This document shows positions 36,121-45,126 of a stretch of DNA of 64,000 bases, one piece after another. Numbering within the stretch: position 1 is the stretch's first letter; each line of letters opens with the position of its first letter. The notes below the pieces were generated by a model, which saw only the letters and a program-made list of their open reading frames with translations, was not told where the DNA came from and ran no database searches. The stretch spans positions 1 to 64,000 of the forward strand of contig NZ_JWMA01000035.1 in NCBI RefSeq assembly GCF_000812465.1, read 5' to 3'. The translations under genes were made by a program, and so were the position numbers. The DNA is from Cupriavidus sp. IDO. GTDB lineage: Bacteria > Pseudomonadota > Gammaproteobacteria > Burkholderiales > Burkholderiaceae.

Positions 36121-37344
36121 TCAGAACCGGCGCGACACCGCGGTTTCGCGCATGACCGCCTCGGGAGTGCGGTAGCGTTCGGCCATCTCGCGGTCCTGCT
36201 CGCTTTTGAGCTGCGCCTGCATATAGGCACCAAGGTGACGTGCGTGCTCGACGACTGCTTGTCCTACCTGTACGCGTTCAGTGCTGTACGCTTCGAGCGC
36301 CGCTTCGACGGTCTGATGTCCGGCAAGCGCCCGCGCAATCGCGATCGCATCCCCCGCGGCTTTCGTCACGCCCATGCCGCAATGCGGGCGCGCGACAAAG
36401 GCGGCATCGCCGAGCAGCGCGATCCGGCCGAAGGCCATGCGTGGCACGGTCAGATCGAAAATCGGCTGAAACAGCGGTTGGGCGGTCTTCGCAACGATCT
36501 CGGCGAACTGCGGCGCAAGCAGGTCCGTTGCGGCGGCTTCCATGCTGGCGAGCACGTCGGGGCGGATCAGGCCGGGCGGGATGCCGTTGGCCCAATACTT
36601 GCCGGTGGCGTCGGTCAGCAGCTCGGGAAGTTCATCGTCCTCGCGCGTGGCGCGATACCAGACAAAGTTGTAGCGGCGGTGGCCGGGCTCGGTGCGATTG
36701 CCGTCCCCCGCCACGGGATAGCCGAGGATCTGCTCGCGCGGCGGCAGGCAGAAGGCGAACTTGTCGAAGATCGCCGCGTGCGTGCCCGCTGAAACCTGCC
36801 CTTCATCGACCAGGCCGCGCCACGCGATATAGCCGGCGTACTCCAGGCCGACCGAAGGCAGCAACCGTTCGCGCACGCCCGAGCGGAAGCCGTCGGCGGC
36901 GATGACCAGGTCCGCGCGGTGCGTCGAGCCGTCCTGGAGCGTGACTTCCGCATGGTCGGCATGCGAATCGACCGCGGTCACTGTGGCGCCGGTCCGGTAG
37001 GAGCCGGTGAACGCCTTGCTCAGCACGTCATACATCTTTCCCCAGGCCGTCAGGGTTTGCGGCATCTCGCGATCGGATACGGTCGAGCCGTCGCGCGAGA
37101 GCGTGATCCGGGTATCGACGTGCACGCCAATGCCGTCATCGACCACCACGCCGGCAGCGGCCAGCGCGTCGAACAGTTCCGGATGCGTGACGATGCCGGC
37201 ACCGCGTCCGGCCAATGCTTCAGGCGTGCGCTCGAAGATCTCGACGTCCCAGCCATTTCGCCTGAGCATGTTGGCGGCAAATAGCCCGCCGAGGGAGCCG
37301 CCCACGACGATCGCCTTGGGTTGCTGATGCTGTACGGTTTTCAT
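36121..37344 (-). CDS. FAD-dependent monooxygenase 1
   Basis: A 407-residue group A flavoprotein hydroxylase. The dinucleotide-binding motif is [18 protein letters not shown] at the N-terminus, [18 protein letters not shown] is the DG motif (about 160), and [20 protein letters not shown] is the ribityl-binding GD motif (about 310). It resembles 2,6-dihydroxypyridine 3-monooxygenase-like enzymes. The start at 37344 overlaps the VOC stop by four bases. It is one of three paralogues in the window, the most diverged. Confidence 0.87.
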   Translation of the reverse strand: MKTVQHQQPKAIVVGGSLGGLFAANMLRRNGWDVEIFERTPEALAGRGAGIVTHPELFDALAAAGVVVDDGIGVHVDTRITLSRDGSTVSDREMPQTLTAWGKMYDVLSKAFTGSYRTGATVTAVDSHADHAEVTLQDGSTHRADLVIAADGFRSGVRERLLPSVGLEYAGYIAWRGLVDEGQVSAGTHAAIFDKFAFCLPPREQILGYPVAGDGNRTEPGHRRYNFVWYRATREDDELPELLTDATGKYWANGIPPGLIRPDVLASMEAAATDLLAPQFAEIVAKTAQPLFQPIFDLTVPRMAFGRIALLGDAAFVARPHCGMGVTKAAGDAIAIARALAGHQTVEAALEAYSTERVQVGQAVVEHARHLGAYMQAQLKSEQDREMAERYRTPEAVMRETAVSRRF

Positions 37345-37820
37345 GCCTTTACTCCGGTGCTTGCTTGCGCCCCATCCGGCAGGTCCAGGCCTGCCACTTC
37401 GGTGGCGGGGTAATTGAGTTCGATCGTGACGCCCGAGGGATCCTCGATAAATACCTGATGGAGGCCGAGGCTCGGGACGGTGCGGTCGCGCCAGGCGATT
37501 CCCTCCGCACGCAGTTTCTCCCACATCTGCCTGATGCCGGTGGCCAGGAAAGCGATATGGTCGAGCGTCCCGGTGCCGGACACGGGCAGGGTCTTGTCGC
37601 CCAGGTAGGCGGACAGCCCGGAAGGGTTGTCGGGATCGACACCGATGATGTGCACCGTGCCGTAGTCACGTTCGTCGTCGCCCATATAGAGCCAGGCGCC
37701 GGGAAAGTCGAACGGTGGCCGGTAGCCGCGCCGGAAGCCCAGGACGCGTTCGTAGAACGCGCAGGACCGCTCCAGGTCGGTGGTGCGGATGGAATAGTGT
37801 GCAAGCCTGGTCAGTGCCAT
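37341..37820 (-). CDS. VOC family protein (extradiol dioxygenase/glyoxalase fold)
   Basis: A 159-residue single-domain VOC protein with two beta-alpha-beta-beta-beta modules. Likely metal ligands are His in RLAHYSIRTTD (near 7), His in GTLDHIAFLA and Glu in PSGVTIELNYP. This fits a ring-cleaving dioxygenase or an isomerase acting on the product of the next gene, but glyoxalase-like roles are possible. First gene of a minus-strand unit: VOC, monooxygenase, DUF485, permease, TetR. Confidence 0.82.
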   Translation of the reverse strand: MALTRLAHYSIRTTDLERSCAFYERVLGFRRGYRPPFDFPGAWLYMGDDERDYGTVHIIGVDPDNPSGLSAYLGDKTLPVSGTGTLDHIAFLATGIRQMWEKLRAEGIAWRDRTVPSLGLHQVFIEDPSGVTIELNYPATEVAGLDLPDGAQASTGVKA

Positions 37821-37830
37821 CGTTGCCTCC

Positions 37831-37869
37831 TTAAATTATCGGTCGATCAGTGAGCGGTTGATAAATAAT
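37831..37869. promoter_or_regulatory. AT-rich direct-repeat site between VOC and LLM genes
   Basis: CGGTCGAT (37840-37847) and CGGTTGAT (37855-37862) are 15 bp apart and flanked by TTAAATTAT and AAATAATA tracts. The site is 11-49 bp upstream of the VOC start, in an otherwise GC-rich gap that also serves the divergent LLM gene. It suits binding by the TetR encoded in this unit; that assignment is inference. Confidence 0.4.
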
Positions 37870-38056
37870 AGGGCGGAAGCTTCGGCAGGCCAAGGGTCGT
37901 GAGGGTGGTATTTACCCTGATGCGGGGTCTGGGCGCGGCAGCCTAAAAAGTGATGCTGTGGAGACAGGCGCGGCGATTCATCGCTCCTGGCTGCCCAAAG
38001 CAGCGCGGAACGAGGAATGGCATCATCTGCCGGAATGCAATCGAGTCGAATGGACC

Positions 38057-39025
38057 ATGTCGAACTTCAGCACTCCGCTACCACAGGCCAGCGCGGCCGG
38101 ACTCTTTCGCGAGCATGAACTATCCATCGGTCTGGTATTGCCGCTGCTCGGCGCCGGCCAGACGGTGGTGGACTATGCCGCGCAGCTCGACCTGGCCCAG
38201 CGCGCAGACGCGGCTGGCTTCCGTGCCCTGTGGGTACGTGACGTACCGCTCAACAGTGCCGGCTATCCCGACCCGGTCGGCCATCTCGACCCGTGGGTGT
38301 TGCTGGGCGGGCTTGCCGTGCGCACGCGCCGCGCCGCACTGGTGAGTGGGGCGGTGGTCCTGACCCTGCGCCATCCCTTGCATATCGCCAAGGCGGCCAT
38401 TTCCACGCATGAGCTTTCCGGCGGACGCTTCGTGCTTGGCATGGGCTCGGGCGACCGGCCTCCGGAGTACGCCGCCTTCGGGCAAGACGGCAACGCGCGG
38501 CGCGACCTGTTCCGCGACCATTGGGACGTCGTGAGCGCGGCGGTAGGCGTTCCGTCGCGTGTCATCGCGGATCGGCAGCCCGACGACGGGACCGAGTTCT
38601 ACATGCTGCCGCGCCAGCGGACCGCGGTGCCGTTGCTGGCCGTTGGCTCGGCCGGGCAGAGCGTCGACTGGATTGCCCGCCATGCAATCGGGTGGATGAC
38701 TTATCACCGGGATCCGGCAACCCAGCACGACCGGCACAGCATGTGGCGCGCAGCATGCGACCGTGCGGCGCCGGGCAGCTTCCGCGCGTTTGGGGTGGCT
38801 GTGCGCCTGGAGTTGAGCGAGCGCGCATCGGAGCCGCCCACGGCGCTGAACCTTGGATACAGGACCGGCGCGCGGCATCTGGTTGCGATCCTCGAAGAGA
38901 TGCGCGCCGCCGGCGTCCATCACGTGGCCTTCAATATCACGGATTCGCAGCGGCCAGTGCCGGAAGTGCTCGACGAGCTCGCCGCGACGGTTCTGCCCGC
39001 TTTCCACGCCAATGACTCCAGATGA
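38057..39025 (+). CDS. Luciferase-like (LLM class) flavin oxidoreductase
   Basis: A 322-residue TIM-barrel flavin-dependent oxidoreductase of the bacterial luciferase-like superfamily. Typical stretches are LAQRADAAGFRALWVRDVPL, STHELSGGRFVLGMGSGDRP and PLLAVGSAGQSVDWIARHA. It looks closest to the TIGR03571-type (BA3436) subgroup, but that needs a profile search. It would need reduced FMN from a partner reductase, none adjacent. Divergent from the VOC gene. Start at 38057 (MSNFSTPLPQ). Confidence 0.85.
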   Translation: MSNFSTPLPQASAAGLFREHELSIGLVLPLLGAGQTVVDYAAQLDLAQRADAAGFRALWVRDVPLNSAGYPDPVGHLDPWVLLGGLAVRTRRAALVSGAVVLTLRHPLHIAKAAISTHELSGGRFVLGMGSGDRPPEYAAFGQDGNARRDLFRDHWDVVSAAVGVPSRVIADRQPDDGTEFYMLPRQRTAVPLLAVGSAGQSVDWIARHAIGWMTYHRDPATQHDRHSMWRAACDRAAPGSFRAFGVAVRLELSERASEPPTALNLGYRTGARHLVAILEEMRAAGVHHVAFNITDSQRPVPEVLDELAATVLPAFHANDSR

Positions 39026-39198
39026 TTGTGTCCGAAGCATCGACCGGATAACGCCTCGCTCAGGACGCCGCAAGCGGGTTTGCGGGCATAATGTGCCGTC
39101 CGACACAGATCTCGGGCCGGAAGCAGGGGACACGCCCCCGAGCGCCGCATTCACGTGGTAGAGAGCACGATCCGGGCGAACCAAGGGTTACGGCAAAG

Positions 39199-40113
39199 AT
39201 GGACAAGCTGCTTGCACTGAAGATGTTCGTGGAAACCGTGGATGCGAAGGGTTTCTCTGCCGCGGCGCGACGCCTGGACCTGGCCACCTCGTCCGTCACA
39301 CGCGCGCTCGACGGGCTCGAGGCTTCGCTCGGGGCGGTGCTGCTGAATCGCTCGACACGGCTCATCACCGTCACGGAAGCCGGCGCAACCTACTATCAGC
39401 AGGCCCGCAAGATCCTCGATGCCGTGGAAGAAGCCGACGCGCTGATCGCGGATCGGGGCGAGGTGCCGGTCGGGCAACTGCGGGTGTCATTGCCGGTGGC
39501 TTTCGGGCGCCGCTGCATTGCCCCCTATCTCGGCAACTGGCTCGCCAAATATCCCCAACTCGAGGTCGAAGTCACGCTGACCGACGACATCGTCGACCTG
39601 ATCGGCGAGCGCATCGACCTATCCGTACGGCTGGGCAGCCCTGCATCCTATGACAACGTCGTTGCGCGGGAGATCGGCCGCTTCCGCCGTCGTGTGGTTG
39701 CCAGCCCGGCCTATCTGGACAGCCAGGGTATCCCCGCCGATCCGGTCGAGCTGGTCAATCATCATTGCCTGCGATTCAGCTATGGCGCGCGGGACCAGAT
39801 ATGGACCTTTCGCCAGGGCGACAACGAGACAAAGGTTCCGGTCAGCGGTCGTTTCCGCAGCAACAACGCCGAAGTATTGCGTGATATCGCGCTGGCGGGC
39901 GGAGGCGTCGGCCTGTTGCCCGACTGGCTTGTCGATGACGATATCGGCAGTGGCCGGCTGACGGCGTTGTTTGACGCGTGGTCCGTCAATCCGGATCAGG
40001 CAAGTTCCGCAATCTCTGCGCTATACCTGCCGAACCAGCGCGGCTCGCGGCGGATCGCTGCGTTCCTGGAATTCCTGGCCTCGCTGCCGGGGCCGACACG
40101 TCGCCAGGCCTGA
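39199..40113 (+). CDS. LysR family transcriptional regulator
   Basis: A 304-residue LysR regulator of the CrgA/DmlR-like group: MDKLLALKMFVETVDAKGFS, a helix-turn-helix in AARRLDLATSSVTRALDGLE (about 22-41), then the effector domain starting near 90 (GQLRVSLPVAFGRR). It is followed by FAD monooxygenase 2 on the same strand after 122 bp, so it may regulate that gene or the LLM gene upstream. Confidence 0.88.
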   Translation: MDKLLALKMFVETVDAKGFSAAARRLDLATSSVTRALDGLEASLGAVLLNRSTRLITVTEAGATYYQQARKILDAVEEADALIADRGEVPVGQLRVSLPVAFGRRCIAPYLGNWLAKYPQLEVEVTLTDDIVDLIGERIDLSVRLGSPASYDNVVAREIGRFRRRVVASPAYLDSQGIPADPVELVNHHCLRFSYGARDQIWTFRQGDNETKVPVSGRFRSNNAEVLRDIALAGGGVGLLPDWLVDDDIGSGRLTALFDAWSVNPDQASSAISALYLPNQRGSRRIAAFLEFLASLPGPTRRQA

Positions 40114-40235
40114 CCCTCTGGCGTTGGGCACATCCCGTTGCCTTCTCCGCAAGGCGGTCTTGCATTGCCGCCCCATTCAGCTATCGCACGGGGCCTTCTA
40201 CCATGCTTCCATCTACTCGCATTTCGGAGCACAAG

Positions 40236-41435
40236 ATGGAAGCGAATCAATCCCCTGATGACCAATTGATGTTCCCCGTCGCAGGCGATCGGGTTGCCTC
40301 TGCAGGCCCGGGCAAGGCACTGGTCGTCGGGGGTTCGTTGGGCGGACTGTTTGCGGCAACCGCGCTGCGCGCGGTCGGGTGGGAGGTGGAGGTCTTCGAG
40401 CGTTCGCCCTCCAGCCTGACCAGCCGTGGTGGCGGCATTGTCCTGCAGCCGGAGGTAATCCGTGCATTCTCGTTCGCCGGGATCGACCCCGGCGGTGCCC
40501 TTGGCGTGCGCTCGCACGACAGGCTGTATCTCGACCGCAGCGGCGACATCCGCCGCCGGGAACATATGCCGCAGACCCAGACTTCCTGGAATACGATCTA
40601 TGCCGCGCTGCACAGGAGCTTTCCGCCGGAGCGCTACCATCGGGATGCGCGGCTGACCGGAGTGCAACAGGAAGATCACGGCGTCAGTGCGACGTTTTCC
40701 GATGGTCGGCGGGTACACGGCGACTTGCTGATTGGTGCCGATGGGGCGAACTCCACGGTACGAAAGCTGATGCTCCCCGAGGTCTCGCCGACCTATGCAG
40801 GCTACGTCGTCTGGCGCGGGCTGATCGAGGAGAATCAGTTGCCCGATGCCGCCAGGCCTCTGCTCTATGAGAACTTCGTGTTCCAGCAGGACCCGGAGTC
40901 CCTGATGCTCCAGTACATGGTCCCCGGCGTCGATGGCTCGACCACCCCGGGTCAACGCCGCTTCAACTGGCTCTGGTACCTGAAGGCAGAGCCGGGCGCC
41001 GAGCTTGAGCGCGTGCTGACGGACCGCGACGGGAAGCGACGCAGCCATTCCGTTCCGCCTGGCTCGCTTGCGGTCGGGCAGGATAGCTGGATCCGCCAGA
41101 TGGCGGTGGCGCACGCCAATCCGGCGTTCCAGGCGTTGATCGAGAACACCGACGACATCTTTGTCCAGCAGATCCTGGACCTGCAGGTTCCCCGCATGAA
41201 GTTCGGGCGAGTCTTGCTGACCGGCGACGCCGCGTTTATTCCCCGCCCCCATACTGCCGGCAGTACGGCCAAGGCGGCCGCCGACGCGGTGTCTCTCGCA
41301 AAGGCCGTGGCGGGGGCGCAGGATCTCGATGGCGCACTGGCGAGCTGGCAGCAGGATCGCCTGGCGCGAGGCATGCAGATGAGTCAGTGGGGCATCGGCA
41401 TGGGCAATCGCATCATGGGTATCGGGCAGTCCTGA
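40236..41435 (+). CDS. FAD-dependent monooxygenase 2
   Basis: A 399-residue group A flavin hydroxylase: [18 protein letters not shown] (FAD ADP-binding loop, about 27-44), LIGADGANSTVRKLMLPE (DG motif, about 166) and GRVLLTGDAAFIPRPHTAGS (GD motif, about 325). Start at 40236, with GGAG seven bases upstream; an ATG at 40203 is also possible. It is clearly closer to monooxygenase 3 at 45.1 kb than to monooxygenase 1. Substrate unknown, probably a hydroxylated aromatic or N-heterocycle. Confidence 0.87.
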   Translation: MEANQSPDDQLMFPVAGDRVASAGPGKALVVGGSLGGLFAATALRAVGWEVEVFERSPSSLTSRGGGIVLQPEVIRAFSFAGIDPGGALGVRSHDRLYLDRSGDIRRREHMPQTQTSWNTIYAALHRSFPPERYHRDARLTGVQQEDHGVSATFSDGRRVHGDLLIGADGANSTVRKLMLPEVSPTYAGYVVWRGLIEENQLPDAARPLLYENFVFQQDPESLMLQYMVPGVDGSTTPGQRRFNWLWYLKAEPGAELERVLTDRDGKRRSHSVPPGSLAVGQDSWIRQMAVAHANPAFQALIENTDDIFVQQILDLQVPRMKFGRVLLTGDAAFIPRPHTAGSTAKAAADAVSLAKAVAGAQDLDGALASWQQDRLARGMQMSQWGIGMGNRIMGIGQS

Positions 41436-41690
41436 TTCGGGCCACTTCGGGTCAGGCTTGATCCTGAGGCTGGATCGGGCAATGGAAACTGCCCGGTGTC
41501 ATGTTCGACAGTCGGGCGGCGCCACGGGCGCCGCCCGCTTGCGTTTGCGGGGCATGTGAGCGGATTCGCGCTGCATGCACCGCCGGACGCACACCTGAGA
41601 GTTTCAGTATCAAATAGGCGTGTTGCTGATTTGTACTGAGGATAAAGTTCTTCGCCGGATTACCGGTCTGGGTTCTTGGATGCTCTGCTG
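41436..41690. other. Intergenic stretch after FAD monooxygenase 2
   Basis: No gene is supported here. About 41,500-41,545 has GC-rich complementary blocks (GGGCGGCGCC and GGGCGCCGCCC) that form a hairpin 70-110 bp after the stop, a possible terminator without T run. Confidence 0.35.
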
Positions 41691-41694
41691 TTTC

Positions 41695-42345
41695 GCCGGC
41701 GTAGCCGGCGACCTCCTTTTTGAAGGCGCCAAAAAGGAGGCAAAAAGCGCCTTCTTGCCCGCCGGGCGGGAGTCTTATCGTAGTGAGCTACGGTCTTTGT
41801 ACGGGTATGGGCTTCAGGGCATAGCTGGACTGCCCGCCGCGCAGATCGCCAGGGGCAACGCCGGGAACGGCGCTGTCCTCCCGACCTCGTGAGAGCGGAG
41901 TGGCTCGGTGATCAAGCCGCGTGCCTACGGCAAGAGGTTCTGGACCACAACCGTGGTGCGCGATGTCGCTGGGCATACTGACTGGCGTCAAGCTGCTTGC
42001 CACTCCGCTCTCACGAGGTCGGGAGGACGGACTGTCAATGCCTCGCGCCGTCTCGTTACCACGCGGCAGGCATCGTAGCTATGCCCTGAAGCCCATACCC
42101 GTACAAAAACCGTCGAACACTACGATAAGACTGGCCGTCCGCCGAGGACAGTTAACGCGTTCTTTGGTTACTTTCTGTCGCTCGGACAGAAAGTCGCCCT
42201 TCAGGGCGAAACCTGAGGCCGTCGACCTCCGACAGCGCCAAACCGCAGCCACCACCCTCAGGCACATCAGCACCCCAACCTCACAAAATCAGCGAAGAAC
42301 CCCAAAAAGACCGGAACCCATAACCCAAAGTCCCGGCTAGCCAAC
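41695..42345. repeat. Inverted pair of the dispersed intergenic repeat
   Basis: Two copies of the repeat seen at the window start face each other. The left copy is about 41,765-41,895 and the right copy about 41,995-42,135 in reverse, with matching ends (CTCCCGACCTCGTGAGAGCG against its complement). Between them lie about 100 bp of unique DNA. The right side continues to 42,345 with the second module also seen at 280-430. No coding capacity beyond short frames. Confidence 0.7.
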
Positions 42346-42353
42346 CTCCGCAC

Positions 42354-43466
42354 TCAGGCGAGCGCAGGATAGTCCGTGTAGCCCATTGCCGTGCCGCCGA
42401 AGAAGGTGGCCGGATCCGGCGTATTGAGCGCAGCCGAGGTCTTGAGGCGGTGCGGCAGATCGGGATTGGCGATGAACGGCCGTCCGAACGCGATCATGTC
42501 GGCACGCCCATCGGCAATCGCCTGCTCCGCGGACACGCCATCGTAGCCGCCCGCCAGCATCAGCACGCCGCGGTACTCGGCACGCATTGTGTGGATCATG
42601 CTGTCCCAGCGCGGGTCGGCAACTTCGTCCTTGACCGTGCCGACCATTGCCGGCTCTACCAGGTGCAGATAGGCCAGCGGCCAGGCATCGAGGCTGCGTG
42701 CGATGTGGCCGAAGGTGGCTTCGGGCGTGGCATCGCCCATCCCCATGAAGCGGCCCATTGGCGTGAGCCGTACGCCCACGCGTCCGGCACCGATCTCCGC
42801 TGTCACGGCATCCACCACTTCCAGCAGGAAGCGCGCGCGGTTCTCGATGCTGCCGCCGTAGGCGTCGGCGCGGTGGTTGCTTTCCGAGTTGATGAACTGG
42901 TCCAGCAGGTAGCCATTGCCCGCGTGGATCTCCACGCCGTCCATGCCGGCTTCGATGGCATTGCGCGCGGCCTGGCGGTAGTCGCGCACGATCGCCGCGA
43001 TACCCTCGACGGTCAGTGCCTGCGGCGTCGGGATTTCGCCCCACACGCCGTTGCCTTCGGCGTCAACGATGAACGTCTTGCCGGGCACCGGCAGCGCGCT
43101 GGGCGCCACCGGCAGCGCGCCGCCGGGCTGGAATGACGGGTGCGAAACCCGGCCTACATGCCACAGTTGCAGGAAGATCCGGCCGCCTTCGGCATGCACG
43201 GCGTCGGCCACGGCACGCCAGCCTTCGATCTGTTCGGCGGTATGGATGCCCGGGGTCCAGGCGTAGCCCTGGCCCTGCTGGGAAATCTGCGTGGCCTCGG
43301 TGATGATCAGTGCCGCCGATGCACGCTGCCGGTAGTACTCCACGTTCATGGCGCTGGGTACGTTGCCTGGCTGGGCTGCGCGCGAACGCGTCAGCGGCGC
43401 CATGGCGACCCGATGGTTCAGCTGCAAGGGCCCGATCGTGATGGGCGCAAATAGCTTGGATGTCAT
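42354..43466 (-). CDS. Old Yellow Enzyme family NADH:flavin oxidoreductase (NemA-like)
   Basis: A 370-residue FMN TIM-barrel ene-reductase. The N-terminus LFAPITIGPLQLNHRVAMAP, the catalytic-region DGVEIHAGNGYLLDQFINSE and SENHRADAYGGSIENRARFL-like segment, and the C-terminal FGRPFIANPDLPHRLK identify it. Family members reduce activated C=C bonds, nitrate esters or N-ethylmaleimide. It lies 42 bp downstream of the MFS gene on the same strand, so import or efflux of its substrate is possible. Confidence 0.9.
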   Translation of the reverse strand: MTSKLFAPITIGPLQLNHRVAMAPLTRSRAAQPGNVPSAMNVEYYRQRASAALIITEATQISQQGQGYAWTPGIHTAEQIEGWRAVADAVHAEGGRIFLQLWHVGRVSHPSFQPGGALPVAPSALPVPGKTFIVDAEGNGVWGEIPTPQALTVEGIAAIVRDYRQAARNAIEAGMDGVEIHAGNGYLLDQFINSESNHRADAYGGSIENRARFLLEVVDAVTAEIGAGRVGVRLTPMGRFMGMGDATPEATFGHIARSLDAWPLAYLHLVEPAMVGTVKDEVADPRWDSMIHTMRAEYRGVLMLAGGYDGVSAEQAIADGRADMIAFGRPFIANPDLPHRLKTSAALNTPDPATFFGGTAMGYTDYPALA

Positions 43467-43508
43467 GATAAGGACTCCTGTTGACGGATATGGATAAGGA
43501 ACGCGGGC

Positions 43509-44711
43509 TCAGCGTCGCGAAGCGAGCGCCAGGGCCACCAGCGAGACCAGGGCAAGACCGCTGCCGACAGCGACGATGCCGGACCAGCCGAAGTGCGTGT
43601 AGAGCGAGCTGGCCAGTGCGGATCCCACCGCGCCGCCGGCAAAGATTGCCGTCATGTACAGCGCGTTCAGGCGTGCGCGGCTGGCGGCATCCAGCGCGTA
43701 GATCGCACGTTGGCCCAGCACCATGTTCATTTGCACGGCGAAGTCGAGCACGATGCCGGTCAGTGCGAGCCAATACAGACCGCCCGTGCCGCCGGCAAGT
43801 CCGGGGATAAAGCTGAGGACTGCCGCGATCATCGCAGCGTATGAGGCAATGTGCGTGCGGCCCGCGTCTGCCAGCCGGCCTGCGATCGGCGCCGCTATTG
43901 CGCCCAGTGCGCCGACCAGGGCAAAGATGCCGATCTGCGATTGCGACAGGCCATAGTGGCCGGCCAGTTCCAGCGGTGCGGCAGTCCAGAACAGGCTGAA
44001 CGCGGCAAACAGCAGCGCCTGGTACAGCGAGCGCTGGCGCAGCACCGCGTAGCGCGTGAACAGATGCCACAGCGAGGTCAGCAGGCTGCCATAGGTGGCG
44101 CGATGCTCCGGCACGCGGCGCGGCAGCGTGGTGGCAATGATCGCCACCGTGGCCAGCGTCATCGCGGCGGCGATGTAGAACACTGCGCGCCAGCCGAAGT
44201 ACTGCGCCAGCATGCTCGACAGCGGCCGCGACAGCAGGATGCCCGAGAGCAGGCCGCCCATGATCGTGCCGACGGTGCGGCCACGCAGCGCTTCGGGTGC
44301 CAGGTGCGCCGCCAGCGGAATCAGGATCTGCACGCTGACCGAACTCAGGCCCAGCAGCAGCGAGACCAGCAGGAACAGGCCGGGCTGCGATGAGGTGGCG
44401 GCGCCCACGAGGCTGATGGCGGCGGCCGCGCCGCTGATCATCAGCAGGCGCCGGTTCTCGAGCAGATCGGCCAGCGGTACCAGGAAGAACAGGCCGACGG
44501 CATAACCGATCTGCGTCAGCGACACGATCACGCTGGCGCTTTGGGCGGACAGGCCCACTGCCGGCGCGATCAGTTCGATGATCGGCTGGGCGTAGTAGAG
44601 ATTGGCGACCAGTACGCCGGCGCACAGGGAGAACAGTGCGACCAGCGCAGCGGGCATTGGCGCGGCCGCATGGCCGACGCTGCTGACGGTGGGAGAGAGG
44701 GTGGTTTTCAT
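43509..44711 (-). CDS. MFS transporter (drug/metabolite exporter type)
   Basis: A 400-residue major facilitator with twelve hydrophobic helices. The first cytoplasmic loop has SLTQIGYAVGLFFLVPLADLLENRR, the motif-A equivalent, and motif C-like LGLSSVSVQILIPLAAHLAP follows. Overall it resembles YtfF/SotB-like sugar or drug exporters. It forms a two-gene unit with the OYE reductase. Confidence 0.87.
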   Translation of the reverse strand: MKTTLSPTVSSVGHAAAPMPAALVALFSLCAGVLVANLYYAQPIIELIAPAVGLSAQSASVIVSLTQIGYAVGLFFLVPLADLLENRRLLMISGAAAAISLVGAATSSQPGLFLLVSLLLGLSSVSVQILIPLAAHLAPEALRGRTVGTIMGGLLSGILLSRPLSSMLAQYFGWRAVFYIAAAMTLATVAIIATTLPRRVPEHRATYGSLLTSLWHLFTRYAVLRQRSLYQALLFAAFSLFWTAAPLELAGHYGLSQSQIGIFALVGALGAIAAPIAGRLADAGRTHIASYAAMIAAVLSFIPGLAGGTGGLYWLALTGIVLDFAVQMNMVLGQRAIYALDAASRARLNALYMTAIFAGGAVGSALASSLYTHFGWSGIVAVGSGLALVSLVALALASRR

Positions 44712-44980
44712 GGCTGCGGGTGTCGGGTTGGAATGGTCAAAGCTTAGGTTCGGGAAAGCGCAATTTGAATCACAACGGCAAGCAAGTCAGCGTTGCGTGG
44801 CGCGCAACGTGCCGCCGTGCGGGGAGTGCTGCGGAGTGCAGCGATTTCCACGGCGGGGGCTGATTTCCGCTCGGCAGATGCCTTGTGCCGCACTTTCCGC
44901 GTTTGGTGGATCGAGGGCGGGCAACGAGGGAGCTTTCATCAATGCGACTCCGTAGCTGGATTGGAAAACGGTGGGCACCC

Positions 44981-45082
44981 TCAGAACGCGAGCTGCAGGA
45001 ACACCGCCGCGGCCAGCACCAGGTTCACGACGGCCAGCACGATCCAGCCGCACAGCAGCAACGGGCTTTCGTTCTCGTTCAT
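44981..45082 (-). CDS. 33-residue single-helix membrane protein
   Basis: A short frame encoding a polar start (MNENESPLLLCGW), one hydrophobic helix (IVLAVVNLVLAAAVFLQLAF) and an immediate stop. GGAG lies six bases before the ATG. It is 44 bp after FAD monooxygenase 3 on the same strand, so it probably closes the molybdenum-hydroxylase operon. Such one-helix proteins often stabilise or anchor a membrane-associated enzyme. No homologue is recognised by eye. Confidence 0.6.
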   Translation of the reverse strand: MNENESPLLLCGWIVLAVVNLVLAAAVFLQLAF

Positions 45083-45126
45083 TGCTTTCTCCGTACAGGT
45101 CCGCGAAGGGCGCGCCGAAATGGCAA

